Shown here one piece after another: positions 22,630 to 33,400 of a stretch of DNA of 64,000 bases. The notes below the pieces were generated by a model. That model ran no database searches. It was not told where the DNA came from and saw only the letters and a list, made by a program, of their open reading frames with translations. Origin of the DNA: Neodontobutis hainanensis (taxonomy: Eukaryota > Chordata > Actinopteri > Gobiiformes > Odontobutidae); assembly GCA_024349245.1 (NCBI GenBank), contig JALDNG010000020.1, forward strand, positions 376,501-440,500. Direction: 5' to 3'. Position 1 is the stretch's first letter, and each line of letters starts with the position of its first letter. Position numbers and translations under genes: made by a program.

Positions 22630-25482
22630 TTAATCGGGGTAAAGCAGGAAGCCGCTGAACACGTTGTAATGGCTGTTCTCCATGCACAGTAGGCAGCCGC
22701 TTTTCAGTCTGACGTCCACCTTGTCGCCGGCGTTCAGGCGCGTGGCGATGGACACCGTGGTGCTGTCCTCGTGGTCAAACCTGTGGATGTCTGACGAACC
22801 GGCGATCGTGACGTTGTTGACCATCAGAAAGACGCAGGACTGCTCGTTGCTCTCCTGTCCCGCGTCGTGGAAGACGGACACGGAGAGGCTGTAGAAGCCT
22901 GCGTAAGGAGCCGTGTAAAAACCTGTGCTCGAGTTGTAGTTGTTGCCCAGGTTTAAGAAGACATTTAGGTATCTAATGGTTTTGGTGGTGGAGAAGGGGC
23001 CGAGGCACATGAGGTTGGTGGGGTTCAAAAACAGAGCGGCAGAGAAGGCCGAGCGGTGGGCTGTGGAGGCAAAGAGGAGACAAAGACATAGAAAGGACAT
23101 AATGTTATAAAAAAACAATGAGTAGAGGTGCAACTCTTGTTTTCCTCTTGCATTACATTATCGTGATACAGATGTGACAAATTACATTAAAATGGCACTA
23201 CAATGCAAAAATTTTTACGATAACCTTTTGTCAATCACCGTATTTTCACAAATATCATGATTTATTATTACTGTATGTCTGCCAAATTGCAGTATTGTGA
23301 AAATATTGTGAACAAAGTATTGCAAATCGTTAATCCTGTATCGCACATTGCGTATTGTGTGTCGCACATCGCGTATTGTGTGTCGCACATCGCGTATTGT
23401 GTATTGTGTATCGCAAATCGCGTATTGTGTATTGTGTATTGCACATCGCGTATTGTGTATCGCACATCGCGTATTGTGTATTGTGTATCGCACATCGCGG
23501 ATTGTTTATCGCACATCGTGTATTGTGTATTGTGTATCATACATTGTGTATTGTGTATCGCACATCGCGTATTGTGTATTGCACATCGCGTATTGTGTAT
23601 TGTGTATCACACATTGCGTATTGTGTATCGCACATCGCGTATTGTGTATTGTGTATCGCACATCGCGTATTGTGTATTGTGTATCGCACATCGCGTATTG
23701 TGTATTGTGTATCGCACATCGCGTATTGTTTATCGCACATCGTGTATTGTGTATTGTGTATCATACATTGTGTATTGTGTATCGCACATCGCGTATTGTG
23801 TATTGCACATCGCGTATTGTGTATTGTGTATCACACATTGCGTATTGTGTATCGCACATCGCGTATTGTGTATTGTGTATCGCACATCGCGTATTGTGTA
23901 TCGCACATCGCGTATTGTGTATTGTGTATCGCACATCGCGTATTGTGTATTGTGTATCACACATCGCACATCGTGTATTGTGTATCATACATCGCGTATT
24001 GTGTATCGCACATTGTGTATTGTGTATTGTGTATCATACATTGTGTATTGTGTATCGCACATCGCGTATTGTGTATTGTGTATCATACATCGCGTATTGT
24101 GTATTGTGTATCGCACATCGTGTATTGTGTATTGTGTATCATACATTGCGCATTGTGTATTGTGTATTGTGTATCGCACATTGCGTATTGTGTATCGCAC
24201 ATCGCGTATTGTGTATCGCACATCGTGTATTGTGTGTCGCACATCGTGTATTGTGTATTATACATCGTGTATTGTGTATCGCACATCGCGTATTGTGTAT
24301 TGGGTATTGCACGTCTCGTATTGTGTAATGTGTATCACACATCGTACATCGTGTATTGTGTGTCACACATCGCGTATTGTGTATCGCACATCGCGTATTG
24401 TGTAATGTGTATCACACATTGCACAATGTGTGGCACCATTCCCCCTCAATGAGAAAATAAATAAAACTGACTCAACATATTCAAATAGGTTAATAGTTTA
24501 TACAATGCAATGCAGCGCCCTATGAGTCTTTATTCTCTGGAGTTTTCTAAACAGATTTTAACATGAAGACTGTAAAAGTAAAGCAAGCTGTAAATAATGC
24601 TCTGTTAAAGGCAAAAAAAAACTTTAAAATAAGACAACAATAAAACGGCTGAAAATTTGAAATGGTTCTGAAAAATACACAACATTGAGGTCACACAGGT
24701 TCAGGCCAGATTTGATTATAATTTAAAGTTGTGCATTTTCAACTGAGCGGGGAACAAAATATATTTATATCGATAGTCTAACTAAAATCAATCTGTTAAA
24801 GTACATTTACAAAAGCAGTTATCATATCTGTGGCATTTAAGCATAAACCAGCTTTTTTATCTTATTGTATTACCACTGACAGTTATAAGTCTTTACAATT
24901 CATTAGCTGTTCCATCTTTTTGTTTTTTGGATGTTATTCTTTATAATCCAGTGCTATAGCTGAACTCTCTGCATCGTTCAAAAGTACTCATAGTCAATTT
25001 CAGGTTCTGTCAGGAAGAAGTAGCATCAGGACATTCCTTGTATTTGTAAAGAAGACAGAAGTTTTTCCTTACTTGTCAAATTATTGTAAACTTGCTGCGT
25101 GCTCGCCAGGTCCGCCTCCAACGCTGTCAACTTCTCATTTAACATGTTTTTCATCTTGTCCACCTTTTGCATCATCGTACAGCAGCGGCAACTGTTTTCA
25201 TCCACCTTGCACTCTGGTAAAACAACACAGGATGGATTAAAATGTTAAGTTGACAAACCATAAAGAGCTGCACGTTGACAATACCATTTTCAGCAGGTTT
25301 GCCCCCGAAGCTGAATGTGCCGTTCTGGAAGTTCATGCTTTGACCGGCTATCACTTTCAATACAAACAGCAATATAAACACTACAAGGAGAAAAAAAGAG
25401 CAAGTGAGCAGAGAACAGTATGACATTATGATACCTTGTGAAATGTAGGCATACCTCTCATTTTGGTGCTTAGAGGTGACAT
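22630..25482 (-). CDS. Secreted C1q-domain protein 2, four exons
   Basis: Exons 25455-25482, 25285-25380, 25073-25213 and 22630-23060 join in phase 1 to about 231 residues, or 224 if the second ATG (25459-25461) is used. The order is signal peptide (VFILLFVLKVIAG), a spacer, a stalk beginning with a cysteine motif (C-x-V-x-ENSCRCC), a predicted coiled coil (KVDKMKNMLNEKLTALEADL), then a C1q head in one exon ending FSGFLLYPD. There is no collagen region. A secreted trimeric lectin-like or pattern-recognition role is inferred from the family. A cryptic in-frame ATG just before the head (MSFLCLCLLFASTA) looks like a signal peptide, but a consensus acceptor in the right phase favours the four-exon model. 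A heptamer satellite fills half of the last intron. Confidence 0.87.
23338..24430. repeat. Heptamer satellite (YGYRYAT) in a C1q gene intron
   Basis: About 1.1 kb made almost wholly of 7-base words fitting YGYRYAT: chiefly CGCACAT, CGCGTAT, TGTGTAT and CATACAT. They are organised into higher units of 21 (CGCACAT-CGCGTAT-TGTGTAT) and 28 bases (one extra TGTGTAT). Because 7 and 3 share no factor and the words carry no stop, all forward frames and most reverse frames stay open, which explains the 326-382-residue ORFs. It lies between the stalk and head exons of C1q gene 2, ending about 280 bases from the head exon's acceptor. Confidence 0.97.
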
Positions 25483-25534
25483 CTTCAGAAGCACAGACAG
25501 TGTTCAAACTACGCCAGGAAAGCCTCCTCAATGG

Positions 25535-25541
25535 TATATAA
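25535..25541 (-). promoter_or_regulatory. TATA box of C1q gene 2
   Basis: TTATATA on the gene strand lies about 55-60 bases before the first ATG, putting a transcription start near 25507. The third C1q gene has the same layout. Confidence 0.55.
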
Positions 25542-25559
25542 GACAAAAAGCCCCTCCTT

Positions 25560-27640
25560 TATTCCCGGTTTAAGGGAAAAAGTCACTCCCACTTCCCTTA
25601 AAGTCACTCCCACTTTTTATTGTCAGCTTTAATAATGTCTGTAAAAGTTATTTCTGTAAAAGGTGGAGAGGGATTTCTTCAATACAGGGGTGTTTTCTGT
25701 GACCAAACTCACACGAACCGACAAACGCCCTGCTGAGCTTTGTTATATTGAGAGATATCAGATGTCTCACCTGATAGGCTTATCTCATTGGAACACAGCC
25801 CCCGCGGGGATAAAGGGCTGCAATGTTGTGTTTATGAGATTTTATAAAATTTTGGGGTCAATGACGTTTTATTTCACAGCAATAGACTTCATACTGGCAC
25901 TAGTTTAATGCAGCGACCTGTCTTGGGAGAACAAACAGTGAATAACTTTGTGAAAAACTAGTGCAATGCGCCGCACCTAATATTTTTTTGTATTATACAC
26001 TGACCTTTTTTTAATTTATATTGCAAATAGGTTCATAGACTACACACGTGTCACTGCGTTCTCATAAATATGATGCGCCTTTGTTATACTGATTTTATTG
26101 GCATTTTATTTGTTTCTTTGTGAAATAATATAGCATTTTAAATAATAACAGTGGTGTGCAGTTGTAGAGAGGTTATCGAGAAGGTTGAAAGGTCGAACCC
26201 GACTGACAAAGGTGTTCTTTGAGTACTTCCTCCCTTTTATTCAAAGACGTGTGTTTTAGTTAAAAGGTAGCTCTAAAAAAAACCATAAGGAATCAGAATC
26301 AGCAGAAGTCTGCTCTGTTAATGTCTGAATGTGTTAAAGTGAGGAAGCAAAGCAACAATAAAAACACACACAAAAACTGTTTTCGTGATTTTATCCAGAC
26401 GTTTTCAGTGGGCCTTCACCCTGAGATGACCCTAATGGGGACTCGTACAATCCGGTTATGGTGCAAAAGAGTACGTATTAGCACATTATCTGCAAACGAC
26501 AGGTAAACCTAGTAAAATTATCGCTTCAGTTTTATAGAGCCCATAATCACAACAGCAGTGTCCCCCTCCCCGTCCTGAACCACAGCAGGAGGGATCCACT
26601 CCAGGACAGTGTTACTTTCACCTAAAGTCCATCAAAAACACTGGACTATCCACTGATATGTTTGAGTGCAAGCTCAGCGGACATCCTCCAGACTTTATTT
26701 CCACATGAACTGAGCAGTCTGATTTTTTTTATTATTCTTTTAATTATACAGGTTTGTCTCATTGATTAATGTGGTGTACTTTTCAAGACAGACCTGTTTT
26801 ACACAGGAAGACATTACAAACATATCAGAAGACCATGTCACTATAAAAATATGTGGCTGTTACCTCTTGAAGGGTAATTTGTATAAGACGTGTGGGGTTC
26901 TAGGACACGGAAAGGTGCCCCATCACTCAGTTATAGTACATGGTGGACTAGTGACCCAGGTGTGTTGATGAGAGAGGTATTCTTCTACGTGAAAGGGAAA
27001 TATTACTTTTATTGACTTTGAAGTTAGGTGTTTCATGCTTGAAGTTACTCTGCCTCACACCCGAGGCAGCTGGCTCCAGCCCCAGAATGAGTGGCAGCCG
27101 ATGACTTTATTACTTCATTCATTCATTCATTTCTTCCACTTATTATTCCCATTAGGGGTCACAGGTGACTGGAGCCTAATCCAGCGATTTCGGGCTTGAC
27201 CCTGGACAAGTGCCAGTTAGTCACAGGCCACAGAGAAAACTTCATCATGTACAGTGAACTTCTTCAATCAACATAATCAGTGGGGTTTTGCCAATACAGA
27301 TGTGCCACTCTATTGTCTAATATGTGAAAAAATGTCTCTTAATTGCTCTTTCCTGGTCTTTATCAACATAAAAAAATATTATATTATTAGTATGTAAGTA
27401 TTTTGCAAAACAACAACAGTAACAACAACACAATTTAAGCTTTTTCCATCTGGTTTATTATATTGGTAAGTTACATTGCACATTTCCATTTCATATTTCA
27501 ATTACCATTCATTATGACATAATTGACATAATATGACATCATTATTGACATACAATCCTTTAAGCATGTAGACATTGAATAAAGAAAAGTTAAAAGAGTT
27601 AAGAAGACTGTTGTAGTACCTGTGAAGAAGTTCTGATCAA
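25560..27640. other. Intergenic stretch between C1q genes 2 and 3
   Basis: No gene supported. It contains a diverged LINE/SINE-like tail at about 27130-27250 and otherwise AT-rich unique sequence. Confidence 0.45.
27130..27250. repeat. Dispersed retroelement tail, copy 1
   Basis: The phrase ggtgactggagcctaatccag followed by gggcttgaccctggaca and gccagttagtcacaggc is a diverged copy of the element at 30065-30160 and, inverted, 60660-60780. It resembles common fish LINE 3' regions. Confidence 0.55.
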
Positions 27641-27703
27641 AAACTAATGATTTCTTTGTATTTTATTACCGCTACAGACCCAGACCAGCTACATGTCCCT
27701 CCT

Positions 27704-29250
27704 TTAAGCCGCAGCGTACAAAAGAAAACCGGTGAAGGTATTGTAAAGATTATCACGAGCACACATGACACACGTCGCCGGCTGGTCCACGTACACTTTG
27801 TCTCCGGCATCCAGACTGAAGGTCATGGATAGACTGGAACTATCTTGCGTATCACTCGTTGTTTTCTCCATCAGCGTGTACCTTCTCACGCCGTTAATCG
27901 TGAGCGCGGCGCAGGACTTCTGAGTGCCCAGGTTGTACAGGGTGACGGCAAAGTTGTAGACGCCTTTGCGAGGAGCTGTGAAGACACCGTTTGTGCTGTT
28001 GTAGTTGCCTCCCTGGTTGAGCATGACGTTGTTGTAGACGACGCGAGAGTCGTTGGAGCTCGGGAGTTGGGTGTTGCAGTCCTGCGTAGGGTTGTTGAGG
28101 ATGGCCGAGAAGATGCTGCGGCTCGCTGGAGATAAATGAATGAATATATGTGTAAGGAACAAAAAGCATATTATATATATATATTAGTGGAACTGGACGT
28201 TTAATTTAGAAACAGTTTGGTTAAGAATCAGCAGAATATCAGGGAACAATTCTTCATTTAATACATTTATAATCACCATTAGGATTTCAGCACTGTTAGT
28301 CTTGATAAAGCACTCATTTAGTCAGGCCAGTCACTGAACTTTAATTTTCAAATTTTGATACTGACTCAAAGTTATATAGAGTTATGCTATTTTCATGCAT
28401 ATGTTCCTGTTTTTTTTTTGGTGCATATTGTTATTTGTTAGCATTTATTTGGCTGATCAGTTCAATTTAAAGCTGACTAAGTAAAGCAAAGTAGGAATGT
28501 CAGGGTTTTATATAATGTAGGCTATCTGACACCATACAGCAGTCAAATGGTTTTCCAGGTCATTCTTATTTATAGAATATAGTATATTATAAACTGTATT
28601 CAGGTCAAACACTACGCATATTAAACAAAATACCACTTTTATGTTGATGATGCATATAATGTGTAGTCTGGGAACAAATTTTATCCTTATTTTAAGAGTT
28701 GTTTCAGACTATTTCTTTACATTTTTTTATTTAAAATAGAATATTATTAATTTATTGTATTTTTTATTCATTCTTTTAGTTTTATTGAAATAATTGTTTC
28801 TAAGGAAACTACATTTATCTAGTTCTAATTGACAAGAATACACCTAATAAAAAACATACTAGTCCAGTCTTTAGCACTCCTGCTCACCTCGGATGTCATT
28901 GAGAGCCAGCTTCGTGGCGTTGAGCTCCTCACTAATGTGCTCATAGGACATTGTAAAGAACTGGCTCATCCGCTCCAGCTGTTTGGTCATGAGACAGCAG
29001 CCACAGACTCCGGATGTTTCCAGGCATGCTGCACAAAAAACAGAAGATAAAATAAAATCATGTTTTAAATCCTAAAAAGGCGTAATTATCGTTGTGTTTG
29101 ATTAAAGTGCTTACTGTCATCTGTGGAAGCTCCACTCACGCTGCTCCCAGTTACCAGGCAAAGAAATACGAAAGCTGGGAGGAAAGAAGTAAGGACATCA
29201 ATATTTTTGTGATGGATATATTTATTTTAAACTAAAATCTCACCTCTCAT
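27704..29250 (-). CDS. Secreted C1q-domain protein 3, four exons
   Basis: Exons 29244-29250, 29115-29174, 28888-29028 and 27704-28125 join in phase to 209 residues. The first exon contributes only seven coding bases (ATGAGAG). Then come a signal peptide (AFVFLCLVTGSSVSG), a stalk with the cysteine motif C-LETSGVCGCC, a helical segment (KQLERMSQFFTMSYEHISEEL), and a C1q head in one exon ending FTGFLLYAAA. There is no collagen repeat. The stalk exon is 141 bases in both this gene and C1q gene 2, and all introns are phase 1, so the two are tandem duplicates. A soluble trimeric C1q-like immune or adhesion protein is inferred from the family. Confidence 0.87.
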
Positions 29251-29328
29251 GTTGAAGCTGGTGAACGGAGGCAATGCTTTTCAAAGAAGGTGAATATTTA
29301 GACTGAGGGGCTTCGAGATCGGGCCAAA

Positions 29329-29334
29329 TATATA
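29329..29334 (-). promoter_or_regulatory. TATA box of C1q gene 3
   Basis: TATATA on the gene strand lies about 80 bases before the ATG, with an inferred start near 29299. Confidence 0.5.
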
Positions 29335-29349
29335 CATCTCCTCAAAGCT

Positions 29350-30380
29350 CCTCCCTGGACACCTGGCTTTTATTCATCCTCTTTTACCAGAGCTCCTCCT
29401 GTTCATTGTCTAAATGAGTCCCTACTTGAAAAAGACTCCTTTTTGAATGTTGCATCTCATTTTCCAAACGCAGGAAAAGAGCAGATACACACCCTTCAGG
29501 GCTGGGTTTATCGCACACAGGAGCCAGCTATTGTCAACAAAAAAAAAACTGGAGAAAAAATATTGGTCAGTCCGAGCAAACACAATATTGTGTAATGTAT
29601 AATGTATTGTCTAGAAAGAGTTCGGTGATTGGGGAGTGTGTGAAAGAAGATGTTGATTACGTACTTACATTTCCACAGCACCAAGATTTAAACCCATTTA
29701 ACTTAAGTTTTCTCTATTGACCAAAGTTTGACTTTAAGCAGACTCTTGAGGAGATAAATTTTTTGTGGATATATTCATCTGAAGAGTATGTTATTATTGT
29801 CGTTTAAAATGCAGCTGAATGTCTTGTTAGACAGTGATTCATCTTTTATAAGATTGACTGTATTAAATGACAAACGCTGCTGGGACTGTGAGGGATCTGC
29901 TCAATGCCTACCATAGCCTACTATGTTTCAGACTACACCATTACAGCTACAGTTGGTTTTCTTGAGCAATATAAAGTATTCTCTTTGTAATCATCTTATA
30001 TTCACTCCCGCCTCATAGCAAGAAAGCTGTCAGGTCAATAGGCAACTCTAAAATATCTAAATGTTGTAAACGAGTGACTGGAGCCTATCCCAGCAGCTTT
30101 GGGCCTGAGGCGGGGTACACCCTGGACAATGGCCAGTTAGTCGCAGGGCGGTCTATAACATTAATAAACCAAATGGATTTTGTGTTTAAATCAGTTTAAA
30201 TGACATTAAATTCATAATCTTTGTTTGTTCATAGACCACAACATGTCCCTGCAGGGCTTCCATAGGTGCGCTCAGGCTGTAAAAGTCACCATTAGAAGAA
30301 CAGAACTACTCACTTGAGCACAGTATTTGGTTGCTATAAGTTGTATTAATGCAAAAATACAGATTCCTTTCAAACTTTAT
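29350..30380. other. Intergenic stretch between C1q gene 3 and the TRIM gene
   Basis: No gene seen. It contains a retroelement tail (30065-30160) and a copy of a short element with the core TGTCCCTGCAGGGC (about 30236-30280). Confidence 0.45.
30065..30160. repeat. Dispersed retroelement tail, copy 2
   Basis: gtgactggagcctatcccag, gggcctgaggcggggtacac and cctggacaatggccagttag match the inverted copy at 60660-60780 closely and the one at 27130-27250 loosely. Confidence 0.6.
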
Positions 30381-30381
30381 C

Positions 30382-30387
30382 TTTATT
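30382..30387 (-). terminator. Candidate polyadenylation signal of the TRIM gene
   Basis: AATAAA on the gene strand lies about 80 bases beyond the stop codon. Confidence 0.45.
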
Positions 30388-30464
30388 TATAATCATATGG
30401 TTATAATAGTTTTGCCTTACATGCTTCAACCCATAACAGGGTTACAAACAAAGGTTCAGACAGT

Positions 30465-33400
30465 CTAATCCAAGTCACATACAGTGATGGTCGCCCCAGC
30501 TCCGGTCCAAAACCTAAACCCGGGATACAGCGGCCCAGTGAACTCAGCCTGGTGCTGATAAATCAGATCAGCCTGGTTCTTATTGATCCGGTAAAAGGCG
30601 AGGGTCCCTGCGTGTTGGTCCAGATAGACTCCGATCCGTTTCGCTTTGGGTGAGCCGACGAGCTTCTCTTGGTTGTTGTGCCAAAAGGAGAAACCATTTC
30701 CGGACCAGTACAAGCTCCAGGATGAAGGATTGTGGCCCAGTCGGCTTTTGTCGTCAGAGCTCTTACGGTCCATTTCCTTATAGGCCACACCAACAGTGAC
30801 CTGTTGACAAAGCAAAGGAAAAGTTGGCTTATTTCTAAATGTTGTTTCTGAATTGTGTTTTATATTGTTAAATTAATGGTAATTATCAAAAACTTTGCCT
30901 GGTTATGGTTTAAAAAAAAGACTGCCAAGCTATTCACAAACTACAGCAACCAAAGATGGTTATCTCAAACTACAGCTGCCGTAGAGGGTCAAAATTCAAA
31001 CCACAAGAGTTTTTTTACTCAAATGAAACAGGATACAGTATTGAATGTGGAAGATTTAGTGGAACTTCAAGGACAAAGGATGAGACAAATCCACAAGGAC
31101 ACCGTGTGAAGACTTAAAAAAGAAAAAGAAAAAAAATGAACTTAAATACTTAAGAATAATGTTAAAGTTAAATACACATCAATAATGTTTTAATGGATGT
31201 AAAAGAACAAAATGTGTTAAGTGTAAACGAGAACCAAGAGTTTAAATCTAAATAGGCCTAGAATCATGGAGCTAAAATATAGAGACAAATCTGTGCCTGT
31301 GAGCAGACAACAGGAAGTCTTGACCTAATTTGGAAGTAAACACACACAGGGACAGACAGAGTTTACAGAGGACAGACGGAACACAGGGTTTACAGAGGAC
31401 AGACGGAACACAGGGTTTACAGAGGACAGGACAGAGGACAGACGGAACACAGGAGTTTACAGAGGACAGACGGAACACAGGGTTTACAGAGGACAGACGG
31501 AACACAGGGTTTACAGAGGACAGACGGAACACAGGAGTTTACAGAGGACAGACGGAACACAGGAGTTTACAGAGGACAGACGGAACACAGGAGTTTACAG
31601 AGGACAGGACAGAACACAGAGTTTACAGAGGACAGACGGAACACGGGGTTTACAGAGGACAGACGGAACACAGAGTTTACAGAGGACAGAACAGAGGACA
31701 GACGGAACACAGAGTTTACAGAGGACAGACGGAACACAGAGTTTACAGAGGACAGACGGAACACAGAGTTTACAGAGGACAGACGGAACACATAGTTTAC
31801 AGAGGACAGACGGAACACAGAGTTTACAGAGGACAGGACAGAGGACAGACGGAACACAGAGTTTACAGAGGACAGACGGAACACAGAGTTTACAGAGGAC
31901 AGACGGAACACAGAGTTTACAGAGGACAGACGGAACACAGGAGTTTACAGAGGACAGACGGAACACAGAGTTTACAGAGGACAGACGGAACACAGAGTGT
32001 ACAGAGGACAGACGGAACACAGGGTTTACAGAGGACAGACGGAACACAGGGTTTACAGAGGACAGGACAGAACACAGAGTTTACAGAGGACAGACGGAAC
32101 ACAGAGTTTACAGAGGACAGACGGAACACAGGAGTTTACAGAGGACAGACGGAACACGGGTTTACAGAGGACAGACGGAACACAGGAGTTTACAGAGGAC
32201 AGACGGAACACAGGGTTTACAGAGGACAGACGGAACACAGAGTTTACAGAGGACAGACGGAACACAGAGTTTACAGAGGACAGACGGTACACAGGAGTTT
32301 ACAGAGGACAGACGGAACACAGGAGTTTACAGAGGACAGACGGAACACAGGGTTTACAGAGGACAGGACAGAGGACAGACGGAACACAGGGTTTACAGAG
32401 GACAGACGGAACACAGGGTTTACAGAGGACAGGACAGAGGACAGACGGAACACAGGGTTTACAGAGGACAGACGAAACACAGGGTTTACAGAGGACAGAC
32501 GGAACACAGGGTTTACAGAGGACAGGACAGAGGACAGACGGAACACAGGGTTTACAGAGGACAGACGGAACACAGGGTTTACAGAGGACAGGACAGAGGA
32601 CAGACGGAACACAGGGTTTACAGAGGACAGACGGAACACAGGGTTTACAGAGGACAGGACAGACGGAACACAGGGTTTACAGAGGACAGACGGAACACAG
32701 GGTTTACAGAGGACAGGACAGAGGACAGACGGAACACAGGAGTTTACAGAGGACAGACGGAACACAGGGTTTACAGAGGACAGGACAGAGGACAGACGGA
32801 ACACAGGGTTTACAGAGGACAGACGAAACACAGGGTTTACAGAGTGTACACAATTTGTTGTAGAGTGCATGTATTTTGGTTTTTATGTCATGACTATATC
32901 CTGTCCAAAACATTTAAAAGGAGGTTTAAAACTCAAGGAAACAGGTCTTGCTGATCTCTTTGATTCAAGAGCAATCCAGTATTTAATGCCAGAAACCCCA
33001 CTCTTACGCTCTTTCACACCATCCCTTTTTCTGATTGAAAGAATCAGACTCACTTACAGCAGGCCGTCCAAATTGTCCACTGGACATGAGAATAACAGAG
33101 AGATTTAAACGCGAGACAAAAGCCTAAAGTCCTGTCCTGGGGTTACTGGGGTAGACTGTCCTGAGGAATAGCGCTGACTGGTGGAGCCACACATTTGGGA
33201 CCCAATTTTACAAACGGTTTTAGGATTAGCTCAAGCTTTAACCAACTGACTTGCATTTGGGCCTGGCACCCGCCTACAGTGATCTGTCAGAGGTCATTAA
33301 TGTGGAGAAGCGAGTACTGTTTCAGAGTCTATTAAAAATAGGAAATACTGTAGCGGGGAAGAAGCCTTTGACCATTAGTGACCTTCACTACAATACGTAC

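Noticed and set aside
23257..24452. Three overlapping open frames of 326-382 residues with Cys/Val/Ile/Arg repeats
   Set aside because: They are a direct result of the stop-free 7-base satellite and lack a start context, splice logic or non-repeat domain.
31330..33108. A 592-residue open frame (Thr/Glu/Asp/Arg/Gln repeats), plus reverse-strand Ser/Val/Leu repeats
   Set aside because: Produced by the 27-base minisatellite period. The non-repeat tail has no homology and lies in a TRIM intron.
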